62,893 nt of DNA from Candidatus Lachnoclostridium pullistercoris (GTDB lineage Bacteria > Bacillota > Clostridia > Lachnospirales > Lachnospiraceae): positions 1-62,893 of the forward strand of contig DWWL01000026.1 in the NCBI GenBank assembly GCA_019119775.1. Reading direction: 5' to 3'. Shown here piece by piece: positions 51,904 to 60,753 of the stretch. Numbering within the stretch: the first letter of the stretch is position 1; each line of letters opens with the position of its first letter. A program made the translations under genes and the position numbers. The notes under the pieces were generated by a model. It worked only from the letters and a program-made list of their open reading frames with translations. It was not told the DNA's origin and ran no database searches.

Positions 51904-52998
51904 TCACTGGTTTTTGGCCTGGCGGATATCCTCCATCGCCTCGCTGATGGTGGACGCGCGGCCGCTGCGGATACTCTCCATCAGCTCGCCGATCTTTAAG
52001 GGATCCATATACTCTTTTCCCAGATAGCCGGCGTATTTATCCGTGATTTCCAGGTTTTTCTGTTTAATCTCCGTCTCTGTCTCCCCGATGGACTGGCGGA
52101 TCTCCCTGTAGCGGGAAGTCAGCTCATCCATCTTTGGCTTTGCGGCGGTGATGATCTCATCGGAAATGATGGTTTTTGTCACCTGCTCAAAAGAATTCAG
52201 AGCATCCTGTTTCTGGGATCCGATCTTCTGGATCTCCTGTTCCAGCTGAGAGATCTCATCGTCGTACTTTTCCAGATTGTACATCTTTTCATTTTTATCC
52301 CGCTGGATACTCTTTGTGATCACTTTGATCTTTTTCTGGTTTGAGCGGATATGGTCCCGCATGACACGCGCCTCTTTTAACGTATCCAGATAGCGTGCTT
52401 TTGTCTTGTTGGTCAGAAGAATGTACGTTCCGCCAAAAATGAGGATCGCCGCAAAATAGATCGCTGCCAGATGAAGCGGCTGTCTCTTCGGAATGAGAAG
52501 ATAGGCGCCGTAAGGCACAGCCAGAAAACAGATCAGCACAGTGATGAGAAACAGCATGTATTCTCCAAATCTTCCAGGCAGAAACAGGGCATAATACCAG
52601 CCGGAATTGCAGAACGACGGCACATGTTTTTTCTTGAACAGTGTCCGGATCTGCCCCTGGACATCGCGGTTTTCACTGCGCAGATCCGCCGTCTCTTCCG
52701 CGATCCGCTCCTTCATGCCCTGGTTTTTCGCCTTCTCCCGCTTTGCCCTGGCTTTTTTTAATTTATCCTCCGCCTTGTCCATCTCGGCGTCGTAGCTGGA
52801 GGCAATGGCTTCCCGGCGCTTGCGGACAGTAGAATTTACGTTGTCCTCCAGAGCCTTTTTTTCCGCGTCCAGAGCTTTTCCCACTTTAGTTTCGTCAATC
52901 TTCAGCTGTTTTTCCCTGTCTTTGGCCACACCCAGCTCTTCCAGAGCTGTCCTGGCCTCCGTCAGGAACGCCATCTGGTCTGTCATCTGCTGTCCCAT
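51904..52998 (-). CDS. Coiled-coil membrane protein, unknown function
   Basis: 364 residues. N-terminal coiled coil (residues 10-115, Lys/Glu-rich, 'VRKRREAIASSYDAEMDKAEDKLKKARAKREKAK'), two membrane segments (~145-170 and ~178-200; 'YMLFLITVLICFLAVPYGAYLLI' and 'LAAIYFAAILIFGGTYILL'), then a second coiled coil to the end (205-350). Both ends should face the cytoplasm. I do not recognise a family. Start ATG 52998 has AGGATCC-AGGAGG-like purines just in front. Confidence 0.82.
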   Translation of the reverse strand: MGQQMTDQMAFLTEARTALEELGVAKDREKQLKIDETKVGKALDAEKKALEDNVNSTVRKRREAIASSYDAEMDKAEDKLKKARAKREKAKNQGMKERIAEETADLRSENRDVQGQIRTLFKKKHVPSFCNSGWYYALFLPGRFGEYMLFLITVLICFLAVPYGAYLLIPKRQPLHLAAIYFAAILIFGGTYILLTNKTKARYLDTLKEARVMRDHIRSNQKKIKVITKSIQRDKNEKMYNLEKYDDEISQLEQEIQKIGSQKQDALNSFEQVTKTIISDEIITAAKPKMDELTSRYREIRQSIGETETEIKQKNLEITDKYAGYLGKEYMDPLKIGELMESIRSGRASTISEAMEDIRQAKNQ

Positions 52999-53088
52999 AC
53001 CGGATCCTCCTTCGTACTGCCATTTAGTAATAGATTACTACAAAAAAAAAGCTTTCACAAGGGGTTTCATGCCCTGAAAAATTTATCC

Positions 53089-53118
53089 TTGCCAAATAAA
53101 ACTGCTTTCCTGTATACT
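53089..53118 (+). promoter_or_regulatory. Probable promoter of the 53254 gene
   Basis: TTGCCA (53089-53094), 18 bases, TATACT (53113-53118). GC-rich hairpins follow in the 135-base leader; no gene is seen there. Confidence 0.55.
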
Positions 53119-53253
53119 TGAAGTCAAAGCACCCTGATGGCGATATCGGGGCGGCAAAATCCCGCGGCCGGCGCCAGCCGGGCACGCCGGCATATATGCT
53201 TCTGCCCGGCCCGCTGTCCGCGGAAATAAAATATCCGCAAAGGAGTTGAGATC

Positions 53254-53520
53254 ATGTTTCGCATGTGGGGAAAAATCTGGAAAAACAACCGTCTTGTCAG
53301 GGATACGGTCGCCTGCATCTCCGACTATTCTCTCACCAGAACCCAAATGGTATTTCAGGCTCTCGACGAAATCTGCTATACCTTTGACCTTGGAAAACCG
53401 ATCTGGCTGGATGCCAACATCCATGATTTTCAGATCCATGACAAGACGCGATTCAATCAGGACAATTTCATCGAACAGATTGATTTCGACTATCTGGAAA
53501 TCCACATCATTGAGGAGTGA
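53254..53520 (+). CDS. Small conserved protein, unknown function
   Basis: 88 residues with AAAGGAG before the ATG. It is soluble, with 'MFRMWGKIWKNNRLVRDTVACISDYSLTRTQMVFQALDEICYTFDLGKPIWLD' and an acidic end (DFDYLEIHIIEE). Proteins like this appear near metabolic genes in other Lachnospiraceae, as far as I recall; no function is known. The panE-like gene starts 54 bases later in the same direction and may be co-transcribed. Confidence 0.78.
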   Translation: MFRMWGKIWKNNRLVRDTVACISDYSLTRTQMVFQALDEICYTFDLGKPIWLDANIHDFQIHDKTRFNQDNFIEQIDFDYLEIHIIEE

Positions 53521-53574
53521 TGCGTTTCCGCTTTCATGGGATATCATTTACAGCAGAAACTGAGGGAGGGGCTT

Positions 53575-54483
53575 ATGGATATAAGAAAAATTTCCATTGT
53601 CGGTACTGGAACCTTCGGCGTCATGTACGGACGTTTCTTCGGCGAACGCCTTCCCGCCGGCAGTGTCCGCTTCGTTGCCGACGAGAATCTGATCGAAACC
53701 TGTAAAAAAACCAGCATCACCTGCAACGGCGTTCCCTGCCGCTTCACATTCATTCCCTTCGGGACGGACGATCCGGCCGATCTGGTCATATTTGCCATGA
53801 GATTCGGCGAACTGGATGACGTGATCCGCCGCATCGGAAGCCAGGTGGGAAAGAACACGGTGATCCTGTCCCTGATCAACGGCATAACCAGTCAGGAGCG
53901 GCTCAGCCGCGTCTTCGGCAATGACCGGGTTCTTTTATGCACCGTTCAGGGATCCGACGTCTCCAGAACCGGCAATACCATCACTTACACCGGCATGGGC
54001 ACGTTAAACATCGGCACCCAGGACGGCCTTCCTTCTGATTTCATAAAAGCTCTCACTGCCTTCTTTGACAGTACCGGATTTCCCTATCATTTTTCCACAG
54101 ATATGAAAAAGAGTCTCTGGGAACGCCTGGTCTTCAATACCGGGATCTGTCAGGCCGTGGCTGTATATGAGACAAATTATGAGGGGATCAAGCGGGAAGG
54201 CGAACCGCGCCAGATCATGATACAGGCCATGCAGGAGGCTGTTCAGGTCGGCCAGGCCGAAGGGATCTCCCTGGACGGCCGCACCATTTCCGACTGGCTT
54301 ACGTTCATCGACGGGCTGGACGGCATCAGTATTTCCTCCATGCGCCGGGACCTGCGGGCCGGACGGCCAACAGAAGTGGAGCTGTTTGCCGGAACGATCC
54401 GCACTCTCGCTAAAAAGCACGGGATCTCCACTCCCATCAATGATTTTCTGTATGACAAGATCAAAGAGATGGAACACAGCTGA
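53575..54483 (+). CDS. 2-Dehydropantoate 2-reductase-family protein
   Basis: 302 residues from ATG 53575 with GAGGGAGGG four bases upstream; an ATG at 53536 lacks such a site. Rossmann start 'ISIVGTGTFGVMYGRFF', 'DLVIFAMRFGELDDVI', 'NTVILSLINGITSQERL' and 'MKKSLWERLVFNTGICQAVAVYE' with Lys, and C-terminal 'SISSMRRDLRAGRPTEVELFAGTI' are the ApbA/PanE pattern. It reduces a 2-keto acid with NADPH. Without panB or panC nearby, it may act on another 2-keto acid. Confidence 0.88.
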   Translation: MDIRKISIVGTGTFGVMYGRFFGERLPAGSVRFVADENLIETCKKTSITCNGVPCRFTFIPFGTDDPADLVIFAMRFGELDDVIRRIGSQVGKNTVILSLINGITSQERLSRVFGNDRVLLCTVQGSDVSRTGNTITYTGMGTLNIGTQDGLPSDFIKALTAFFDSTGFPYHFSTDMKKSLWERLVFNTGICQAVAVYETNYEGIKREGEPRQIMIQAMQEAVQVGQAEGISLDGRTISDWLTFIDGLDGISISSMRRDLRAGRPTEVELFAGTIRTLAKKHGISTPINDFLYDKIKEMEHS

Positions 54484-54493
54484 TCCGGCCTTT

Positions 54494-55342
54494 TTATCTC
54501 AGTCCGTATTCCTTCAGCAGCCTGGCCTGCAGCTCCTGATCATTGACTGCCCTCAGCAGCTCTTCTGTTCTTCCGTCCGCTAAAAGACGGCGGTTCAGCG
54601 CATTAATGCTCGCCGCCCCAGTTCTGCGGCCTTCTGCTCGACCTTCCTCAAGTCCCTCTGCACGGCCTTCCTCAAGTCCCTGCTCCCGGCCGCGCATCAG
54701 CTCTTCTTCCAGATACATTCCAAATGTCATATATTCCCGCCTCCATCCTTCATTGTTTTTCGCTCTCCTCACTGCCTCATCCAGGCGGAGGATCAGCGGA
54801 TCCTCGCTCAGTTCATCTTCTCCTATATACTCCAGCAGGGCTTTTCTTCGGCTGCCCACCTCCCCTTCTCTCCCCGCCGCATTGAAAAAGATTTTCTCTG
54901 TTCCATCGTTTAAACGAATCCCGGAATCTTCCAAGCAGACATTTTCAAATGTATATACATACCTCCCTACTCCGAACGGATCAAACGTACAGATAAAAAT
55001 CACGCTGCTCTCCGGCAGACTCTTATAATTCTCTCCCTTTTCCAGCAAATTCAGATCGATCATCCCCTGATAATATCTGCTTCGCTCCGGAAGATCCCAT
55101 TTTTCCTGAGCCTGCATTTCCATATCATAAATATGGTCTTCTTCGTCCACCACATACACATCCAGCCGAACACTCTTTCCATCGGGAGTAATGTCGATCA
55201 CTTTTTCCTCCTCCGGATAACTTACTCCCTTTACCGGCCGGTTTAAAAGGACCTCCATCATCTCCCGGCACAGTTCCCGGTCCCTCATAATCTTGCTGAA
55301 GATAAAACTGCTCCTGATCGTCAGCTGGTCCCATCTCTTCAT
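54494..55342 (-). CDS. Rpn-family PD-(D/E)XK nuclease
   Basis: 282 residues, with GGAGGG before the ATG. N-terminal nuclease domain: 'LTIRSSFIFSKIMRDRELCREMMEVLLNR', then catalytic 'VRLDVYVVD' and 'YDMEMQ' (the D...ExQ triad of the Rpn/transposase_31 group). After residue 200 comes a short EGR repeat region (GLEEGRAE twice). Rpn proteins promote RecA-independent recombination in E. coli, and they are spread as many paralogues in Clostridia. It is convergent to panE with a 10-base gap. Confidence 0.86.
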   Translation of the reverse strand: MKRWDQLTIRSSFIFSKIMRDRELCREMMEVLLNRPVKGVSYPEEEKVIDITPDGKSVRLDVYVVDEEDHIYDMEMQAQEKWDLPERSRYYQGMIDLNLLEKGENYKSLPESSVIFICTFDPFGVGRYVYTFENVCLEDSGIRLNDGTEKIFFNAAGREGEVGSRRKALLEYIGEDELSEDPLILRLDEAVRRAKNNEGWRREYMTFGMYLEEELMRGREQGLEEGRAEGLEEGRAEGRRTGAASINALNRRLLADGRTEELLRAVNDQELQARLLKEYGLR

Positions 55343-55520
55343 AAGCCCTCCTTCTCCGGAGGCCCTCTCAGAAACTTTTCTCCCCGCCAGGCAGCTCCGG
55401 TATTCATTTGTTTTTCTCTGGAATTACCCGGCAGAACGCCTTGAACTGAAAATACAGATGGATTTTCATCCCAGGATTTGTATCTTCAGTATAACAGATG
55501 GAGCTGGCTGTTTCAAGAGG

Positions 55521-55570
55521 GATCGGTATTTGTTGCTTAAGTTCAGATCGGTATTTGTTGCTTAAGTTCA
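55521..55570. repeat. Perfect tandem duplication of a 25-bp unit
   Basis: Two identical 25-base units, 55521-55545 and 55546-55570, each with TTGTTGCTTAAGTTCA at the end and the palindrome CTTAAG. The second unit supplies the -35 box of the promoter at 55558-55586. Confidence 0.95.
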
Positions 55571-55586
55571 AAAATTTTACTATAAT
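55558..55586 (+). promoter_or_regulatory. Promoter of the methyltransferase gene
   Basis: TTGCTT (55558-55563), 17 bases, TATAAT (55581-55586). The -35 box belongs to the second 25-bp repeat. Confidence 0.75.
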
Positions 55587-55617
55587 AATTAATCATCTTA
55601 AGGGAGGTATCTTGTCG

Positions 55618-56334
55618 ATGAAAAAAAGCTGCGCCGATCTATTTCTCTGGAACAAATCTGCTGAAAACTACATATCTTCTCAAAAAATTTCTGATTTTGC
55701 AAAAGTTAATCAACTTATAGTTGCAAACCGTTTTCCCCAATTCCACGGCGAAGCAGTCCTTGATCTTGGCTGCGGTCCCGGTTGGTACACAGAATATTTT
55801 CGCTCCCATGGTGCTTTTGTCATTGGATGTGACGGTTCGGAAACTATGGTTGAAAAAGCTCGAAGTACTTATCCTCTCTGTCATTTTGATCTGTCTATTT
55901 TGGGCGAACCTTTTCCCTATGAAGACGCCATTTTCGATATGGTTTTCTGTAATCAAGTTCTAATGGACGTCGAGCATCTTTCACAAACTCTTTCAGAAAT
56001 TTCCCGAGTTCTGAAAAACAATGGTCTTTTCTATATGTCCATTGTCCATCCTGCATTTTACGATGCTCCCTGGATGGCTGATGAACACGGTTTTCTCCGT
56101 TATAAAAAGCTGGAGCGTTATCTCTCTGAATACAGCTTCAGCAATTTCTTTTGGGGAGAAACCAAGCATTATCACCGTCCACTTTCTATCTATATCAATA
56201 AAGCTATTTCCTGCGGCCTGCAGCTTGTCTCTATAGATGAACCACCGACTTATGATGGAAAAGAAAAATCCTCCGAATTCCCTCTCTTTTTATTCATGGA
56301 ATTCCATAAATTCTCTTCTCTTTACACCCCCTGA
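55618..56334 (+). CDS. Class I SAM-dependent methyltransferase
   Basis: 238 residues from ATG 55618 behind GGGAGG (ten bases); a TTG at 55612 is possible. Motif I 'AVLDLGCGPGWYTEYFRSHG', motif post-I 'VIGCDGSETMVEKAR', 'FDMVFCNQVLMDVEHLSQTLSEISRVLKNNGLFYMS', typical of UbiE/methyltransf_11 proteins. The gene is distinctly richer in A and T, and more Phe/Ser/Tyr-rich, than the flanking genes, which suggests recent transfer. The methyl acceptor is unknown. Confidence 0.88.
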   Translation: MKKSCADLFLWNKSAENYISSQKISDFAKVNQLIVANRFPQFHGEAVLDLGCGPGWYTEYFRSHGAFVIGCDGSETMVEKARSTYPLCHFDLSILGEPFPYEDAIFDMVFCNQVLMDVEHLSQTLSEISRVLKNNGLFYMSIVHPAFYDAPWMADEHGFLRYKKLERYLSEYSFSNFFWGETKHYHRPLSIYINKAISCGLQLVSIDEPPTYDGKEKSSEFPLFLFMEFHKFSSLYTP

Positions 56335-56340
56335 TCCCAC

Positions 56341-56371
56341 AAAAAAACTGCCGGACTCCACCCGGCAGTTT
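56341..56371 (-). terminator. Intrinsic terminator of the AEC transporter gene
   Basis: Minus strand AAACTGCCGG...CCGGCAGTTT followed by seven T (56347-56341 side). Confidence 0.85.
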
Positions 56372-56392
56372 CTCACAAGAATTTTCCCCTCC

Positions 56393-57301
56393 TCACGCCA
56401 AAAATATCAGCAGCACCACAAATGCGCAGACGGAAATCGGCATGGAAAGGGAACCGGCTAAGGCCGCCACGCTCGTGTCACAGCCCAGTTCCTGGCTGAA
56501 GATCGTAGTAACGGAAGAAAGCGGCGCAAACACCACCACCGTCAGCGCTGTTTTGCAGGCTATATCGATGGGCAGCATCTGGATCACCGCCGCAAACAGG
56601 AGCGCAAATCCATAGCGGACAAAGATGATCTTTGAAATAGAAGAAATGGAACGCAGAGAAAAAGACAGCTCGATCTGCATTCCGATCATGAACATGATGA
56701 GAAATACATTGGCATTTCCGATCATGGAAATAATCGTCATGAGAGAATCCGGAATCTTCACGTTCAGCAGAGAGATCAGGATCAGGAACATGTAAACGTC
56801 AAAACTCACGCTCCTGGCCAGTTTCTTTACGATCGCCATGACAGAAAAATGGCTGTTCTCATCGATCTCAAATCTGGCAATGGCACTGGAGCCGCCCAGA
56901 CACATGATGCAGTTTCCAATGTCAAACATAATGATGTAGCTGAGAATCTCCGGAGAGAAAAAGCTCTGGCAGAATGGGACCGCAAACGCTCCAATATTGT
57001 ATCCGCTGGTGCAGATCATAGCGTTGGCCTTCTCCAGAGGCGTCTGTTTCCTGGCCAGAAACTTTCCCACTGTGAGCAGAAATGCGTTGCACAAAAAGCC
57101 CAGAAGCAGCGTAATGAACGTCAGCAGGCTGAATGTGATCCCGCCGAAGCCTGCGATCAGCGCGCAGGGCAGCGTAAAAGTTACAATGATCCTGGAAAGG
57201 ATAAAGCTGTCCTCCTTCTTCAGCAGCCCGCTCTTCCTGCTGAACATTCCCAGCAGAATGATGACCACAAAGCCGGCCGCCTTCACAATAATATCAAACA
57301 C
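56393..57301 (-). CDS. AEC-family (auxin efflux carrier-like) transporter
   Basis: 302 residues from a GTG at 57301 with GGAGG nine bases upstream; about ten membrane segments in two halves. 'SRIIVTFTLPCALIAGFGGI', 'AMICTSGYNIGAFAVPFCQSFF' and 'QELGCDTSVAALAGSLSMPISVCAFVVLLIFL' are AEC-type marks. AEC carriers move malate, other organic acids or auxin-like anions. A terminator at 57361 separates it from the nucleoside operon, so it probably has its own promoter. Confidence 0.85.
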   Translation of the reverse strand: MFDIIVKAAGFVVIILLGMFSRKSGLLKKEDSFILSRIIVTFTLPCALIAGFGGITFSLLTFITLLLGFLCNAFLLTVGKFLARKQTPLEKANAMICTSGYNIGAFAVPFCQSFFSPEILSYIIMFDIGNCIMCLGGSSAIARFEIDENSHFSVMAIVKKLARSVSFDVYMFLILISLLNVKIPDSLMTIISMIGNANVFLIMFMIGMQIELSFSLRSISSISKIIFVRYGFALLFAAVIQMLPIDIACKTALTVVVFAPLSSVTTIFSQELGCDTSVAALAGSLSMPISVCAFVVLLIFLA

Positions 57302-57361
57302 CGTTTTACTCCTCCCTGTTTATATTCTGGTTTGATAGAATTCCTCTACGATACTAGCACG

Positions 57362-57391
57362 AAAAAAAGAGCCCCGCAAGCGGAACTCTTT
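57362..57391 (-). terminator. Intrinsic terminator ending the nucleoside operon
   Basis: Minus strand AAAGAGTTCCGC-TT-GCGGGGCTCTTT followed by TTTT, after the LUD gene. Confidence 0.82.
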
Positions 57392-57409
57392 CCTTCACGT
57401 ACATTTTAT

Positions 57410-58057
57410 TTAATAACCCAGTTCTTCCCCCACTAAAACCAGTTTCATCCGGCCATTCTGCCTGGATTTTCTGGTGATCACGATCTCGCAGCACATGGAA
57501 TCCGGTGTAAAACAATTGCCGCACCGTCCTAGGTTGCCGCAGGCCGTGTTTCTTCCGCTTCTGACTGCCAGAATGGGGCAGACCTCATTCTGGATCCGGT
57601 CAACAGCCGACTCGATATCCTTGGAAATCTTATTGATTCCGGCGATGATGATCACGTGTTTCGGTCCGTAGATCATCCTCCCCAGCCTGGTCCCCGCGCC
57701 GTCGATATTGACCAGCTCTCCGTTCTCTGTGATCCCGTTGGTGCTCATGAAAAAGAAGTCAGCTCCCACAGATTCTCTGTAGATCCGTTCCGTCTCCTCC
57801 GGATCCTTTCCGCCTTCCTTCAGGTCCAGCATCACACAGTTTTTTTCCCTCAGGCCATCAAACAGTCCGATCTGGTCCAGAGTCACAGACCCGCCCCATC
57901 CGACTTTCGCCCCGTCCGGGACCATGCTCAGCACCAGTTTCAGAGCCTCCTCCTTATCACGGCAGTAGAAGCCTTCTATGTTCCTTTTTTTTAGGCTGCC
58001 TGCAATCTTCTGCGCCATTTCCCGGCGCTTTTCCAGCTCTTCCGTCCGCATCTCCAT
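57410..58057 (-). CDS. LUD-domain protein (LutC/YkgG-like)
   Basis: 215 residues. LUD fold: 'VGWGGSVTLDQIGLFDGL', 'ADFFFMSTNGITENGELVNIDGAGTRLGRMIYGPKHVIIIAG' and a Cys-rich segment 'CGNLGRCGNCFTPDSMCC'. LUD proteins are linked to lactate use, but many members of this cysteine-bearing form are of unknown function. It is the last gene of the nucleoside operon, 18 bases after the PfkB-type kinase, so a role in ribose or base metabolism is possible. The cysteines may bind Fe-S. Confidence 0.87.
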   Translation of the reverse strand: MEMRTEELEKRREMAQKIAGSLKKRNIEGFYCRDKEEALKLVLSMVPDGAKVGWGGSVTLDQIGLFDGLREKNCVMLDLKEGGKDPEETERIYRESVGADFFFMSTNGITENGELVNIDGAGTRLGRMIYGPKHVIIIAGINKISKDIESAVDRIQNEVCPILAVRSGRNTACGNLGRCGNCFTPDSMCCEIVITRKSRQNGRMKLVLVGEELGY

Positions 58058-58075
58058 ACATTTCAGCTCCCCTTT

Positions 58076-59035
58076 TTAAACCTTTTTCAAACGTTCTGCC
58101 GCGTCGTCCGGCACTTCCAGATGACCGCTGTGGCTGATCATATACCCGGCTGTCTCATTGGCAAACTCCACACAGGTCTTCAGAGAAAATCCCCGGTTGT
58201 ACGCGCTCAGGAACGCGCCGTTGAACGTATCTCCCGCTCCCACTGTGCTCACCACGGAAACCGGCTCTGTCTCCACAGCTTCCATGGTTCCGTTCGCAGC
58301 GATCAGAACCGGATTTTTTCCGTCTCTGGCAATCACACAGCGGCCGTCCGCCGCGAGAAAGGCCGCCGCCTCTCTCAGCGTGCTCTTTCCTGTCAGAGGG
58401 CCGAATTCTTCAATCCCGGAACCCAGCACCACATCAGCCAGGCGGATCATCTCCCCATAATACCGCCTGCGCTCCTCGTTCAGGCCGTAGGTTTCAATTC
58501 TTGTATTCAGGTCAAACACGAATAAAGAATTGGTCCTCTCCTTCATCCGGGCCACAAAATCCCGGACTGCCTTCATGCTGCCTCCGTCATTATTTAAAGA
58601 CATCCCGCCGGTAAATATCAGCGAATCGGTTTCAAACAGCTCCGGGCAGAAGCTGCTGTCCGAAAACATGGGATATCCCGCTCCCGGAGGAATCCAGGAG
58701 AACATGGTCCTGTCGCCGTTTTCCTCCACCACAGCGATGCAGACCATGGCTCCCTTGTCCCCCACAGGAGAAAAAGACATATCCACGCCGTACCGTTCCA
58801 TCTCTCCCCTCAGGAACATTCCCAGCTGGTCCCTGCACAGATCCGTCACAAAAACAGGATATTCTCCCAGTTTTCCCAGGACAGCCGCCGTATTGCCCGC
58901 CGTACCCCCGGACCTGAGCTCTACCTGGCTGCTGCCGATGATCCCCTGACGGATCAGGGCCAGATTTCTCTTTGCCTCCCCATAGGGAATGATCAGATCC
59001 GCACATAAATCTCCTATGCACAAAATCCGTCTCAT
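58076..59035 (-). CDS. PfkB-family carbohydrate kinase
   Basis: 319 residues of the ribokinase fold: 'LCIGDLCADLIIPYGE', 'RSGGTAGNTAAVLGKLG' and the C-terminal 'STVGAGDTFNGAFLSAYNRG' with the catalytic Asp in GAGD. Substrate class is not fixed by the motifs; next to a nucleoside hydrolase it is most likely a ribokinase or nucleoside kinase. It starts 3 bases after the TrpF-like gene and is followed by LUD. Confidence 0.9.
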   Translation of the reverse strand: MRRILCIGDLCADLIIPYGEAKRNLALIRQGIIGSSQVELRSGGTAGNTAAVLGKLGEYPVFVTDLCRDQLGMFLRGEMERYGVDMSFSPVGDKGAMVCIAVVEENGDRTMFSWIPPGAGYPMFSDSSFCPELFETDSLIFTGGMSLNNDGGSMKAVRDFVARMKERTNSLFVFDLNTRIETYGLNEERRRYYGEMIRLADVVLGSGIEEFGPLTGKSTLREAAAFLAADGRCVIARDGKNPVLIAANGTMEAVETEPVSVVSTVGAGDTFNGAFLSAYNRGFSLKTCVEFANETAGYMISHSGHLEVPDDAAERLKKV

Positions 59036-59038
59036 ATT

Positions 59039-59713
59039 CTACATCTCCACGGCTTTCGCCCTGGTACAGAACTCCTTTACCTTCTCCAGATCTTTTCTCA
59101 CCAGCACGCCGTTCTCCTTTATGCTGGTCTTTGTCAGAGAATCCACTCCGGCGGGATGCACGGCGCGGATGGCGTCCTCCACATTGTCCGGTCCCAGTCC
59201 CCCGGCCAGGATCACCGGAATGTCCACCGCCTCCACAATGGCACGGTCAATGCTCCAGTCGTGAGTCTCTCCCGCGGCGCCCACGCCCGGCACCGTCTTG
59301 GACACGCTGTCTAAGATCAGCAGATCCGCATAGGCCGCCTTTGCCTTCGCGTCTTCCACCGCGCTCTCATCCACGATTCCCACTGCCTCCATGAGAAGCA
59401 CATCCGGGATCTCCTCCCTCATCTTCTCACGGAACTCCGGGCTTCCGGTAAAGTTTGCGCACAGGTGGAGCACATCCGGATGAAGCCGTTTCGTCTGGTC
59501 CAGAATATCTCTCTCGTTGTCCGCCACAGAGATCAGAACCCGCACCGCTTTTCCTTTCAGTGCCTTAAAGATCCGGTCCGCCTCGTCCTCGTGAATGGCG
59601 CAGGGGAATTTTCCGCCCGGCGTTCCCACCAGAACGCCGATCCGGTCCGCTCCCGCCTCCACGCAGCCCAAAGCTTCCTCCACTGTCTGTATGGAATAAA
59701 TTTGTGTAAACAT
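59039..59713 (-). CDS. TrpF-like (beta/alpha)8-barrel protein without the catalytic cysteine
   Basis: 224 residues from ATG 59713 with GGAGG eight bases upstream. The order of strands matches phosphoribosylanthranilate isomerase: 'ADRIGVLVGTPGGK', 'LHPDVLHLCANF', 'ADLLILDSVSK' (Asp kept), 'GETHDWSID', 'VILAGGLGPDNVEDAI'. TrpF enzymes start 'KxCG' with a catalytic Cys; here the segment is 'TQIYSIQT', so the Cys is absent. True TrpF activity is unlikely, and a tryptophan operon is not nearby. It may isomerise another phosphosugar or phosphoribosyl compound in nucleoside degradation. Confidence 0.82.
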   Translation of the reverse strand: MFTQIYSIQTVEEALGCVEAGADRIGVLVGTPGGKFPCAIHEDEADRIFKALKGKAVRVLISVADNERDILDQTKRLHPDVLHLCANFTGSPEFREKMREEIPDVLLMEAVGIVDESAVEDAKAKAAYADLLILDSVSKTVPGVGAAGETHDWSIDRAIVEAVDIPVILAGGLGPDNVEDAIRAVHPAGVDSLTKTSIKENGVLVRKDLEKVKEFCTRAKAVEM

Positions 59714-59758
59714 AAGTCTTACCTCCAAGTCCTGCCTTCTGCCGCACCCAGGCAGCTG

Positions 59759-60730
59759 TTATCTGCTTCCGTAGGATTCAAGCGTCTCAAACAGCACCTG
59801 GCGGAACCGCTCCTCATTGAACTCCAGAGCCACATCCACATTGGGAACCGGATTCCACTGTACAAACTGCTTCTCGTGAGCGATATCTTCCCTCGGATCC
59901 TTGCCCATGTACTCTCTCCAGTCGCACACGGTCATTCCTCTGGTGAACTCGCCCTTTGTCTCCACATCCACATGGACCATCGCGCTCTTTGTGATAATGT
60001 CCGGATCTACCAGCCAGGAAACGGCGCAGGCATCGCAGAGCCCTGTACGCCCGTTCATTCCAGCCGTGAAGGAGAGGATCTCCGCTGCGAAATCCGCCAC
60101 CGGATTGCCGATCTTCTTCATGATCTCCACATCATCCGGAGTCATGCGGTTCTGCCTGGTCACGTTCAGTCCCACCATGCGGATGGGAATGCCGGACTCA
60201 AACACGATCTTTGCCGCTTCCGGATCAACGTAAATATTAAATTCCGCCGCAGGCGTGGTATTGCCCGCAAAAGCAGAACCGCCCATGCAGACGATCTCCG
60301 GAATCCGTTTCTTTAATTCCGGCTCCTTTAAGATCGCCTGGGCCACATTGGTCAGCGGCCCGAGGGTGATCAGAGTAATGTCATCGTGATTCATAAAGGT
60401 GTCGATCAGGTAGTCCACTCCGTGCTGCTTCTCCAGCTGCTTCTTCGGCTCCTCAATCACTACTGTTCCAAGGCCGCCGCTGCCGTGCACTTCCGTGGCA
60501 CGCACCAGCTTATTTAAGATCGGCATGTCATATCCCGCATATACGGGAATGTCCGGCCGGCCGGTGAGTTCCGTCATGTATCTGGCGTTCCTCTCCGTGT
60601 ATTTCAGACCGGTATTGCCGCCTACCGCCACGATTCCCACCACGTCCAGGTGTTTGATGCAGAGCATCAGCGCGAAGCAGTCGTCAATTCCCGGATCACA
60701 GTCAATGACTACCTTCCGTTTGTCACTCAT
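59759..60730 (-). CDS. Nucleoside hydrolase (IunH-like)
   Basis: 323 residues. N-terminal 'VVIDCDPGIDDCFALML' is the Ca2+-binding DxDxGxDD motif, 'VGGNTGLKYTERNARYM', 'VHGSGGLG', 'LITLGPLTNVA', 'VCMGGSAFAGNTTPAAEFNIYVDPEAA' and a late 'MHVDVETKGEFTRG'. It splits the N-glycosidic bond of ribonucleosides to base and ribose. It follows a BMP-type ABC transporter, which would bring in the nucleoside. Confidence 0.93.
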   Translation of the reverse strand: MSDKRKVVIDCDPGIDDCFALMLCIKHLDVVGIVAVGGNTGLKYTERNARYMTELTGRPDIPVYAGYDMPILNKLVRATEVHGSGGLGTVVIEEPKKQLEKQHGVDYLIDTFMNHDDITLITLGPLTNVAQAILKEPELKKRIPEIVCMGGSAFAGNTTPAAEFNIYVDPEAAKIVFESGIPIRMVGLNVTRQNRMTPDDVEIMKKIGNPVADFAAEILSFTAGMNGRTGLCDACAVSWLVDPDIITKSAMVHVDVETKGEFTRGMTVCDWREYMGKDPREDIAHEKQFVQWNPVPNVDVALEFNEERFRQVLFETLESYGSR

Positions 60731-60753
60731 CTATTCGTACCTCCAAATGCCAG

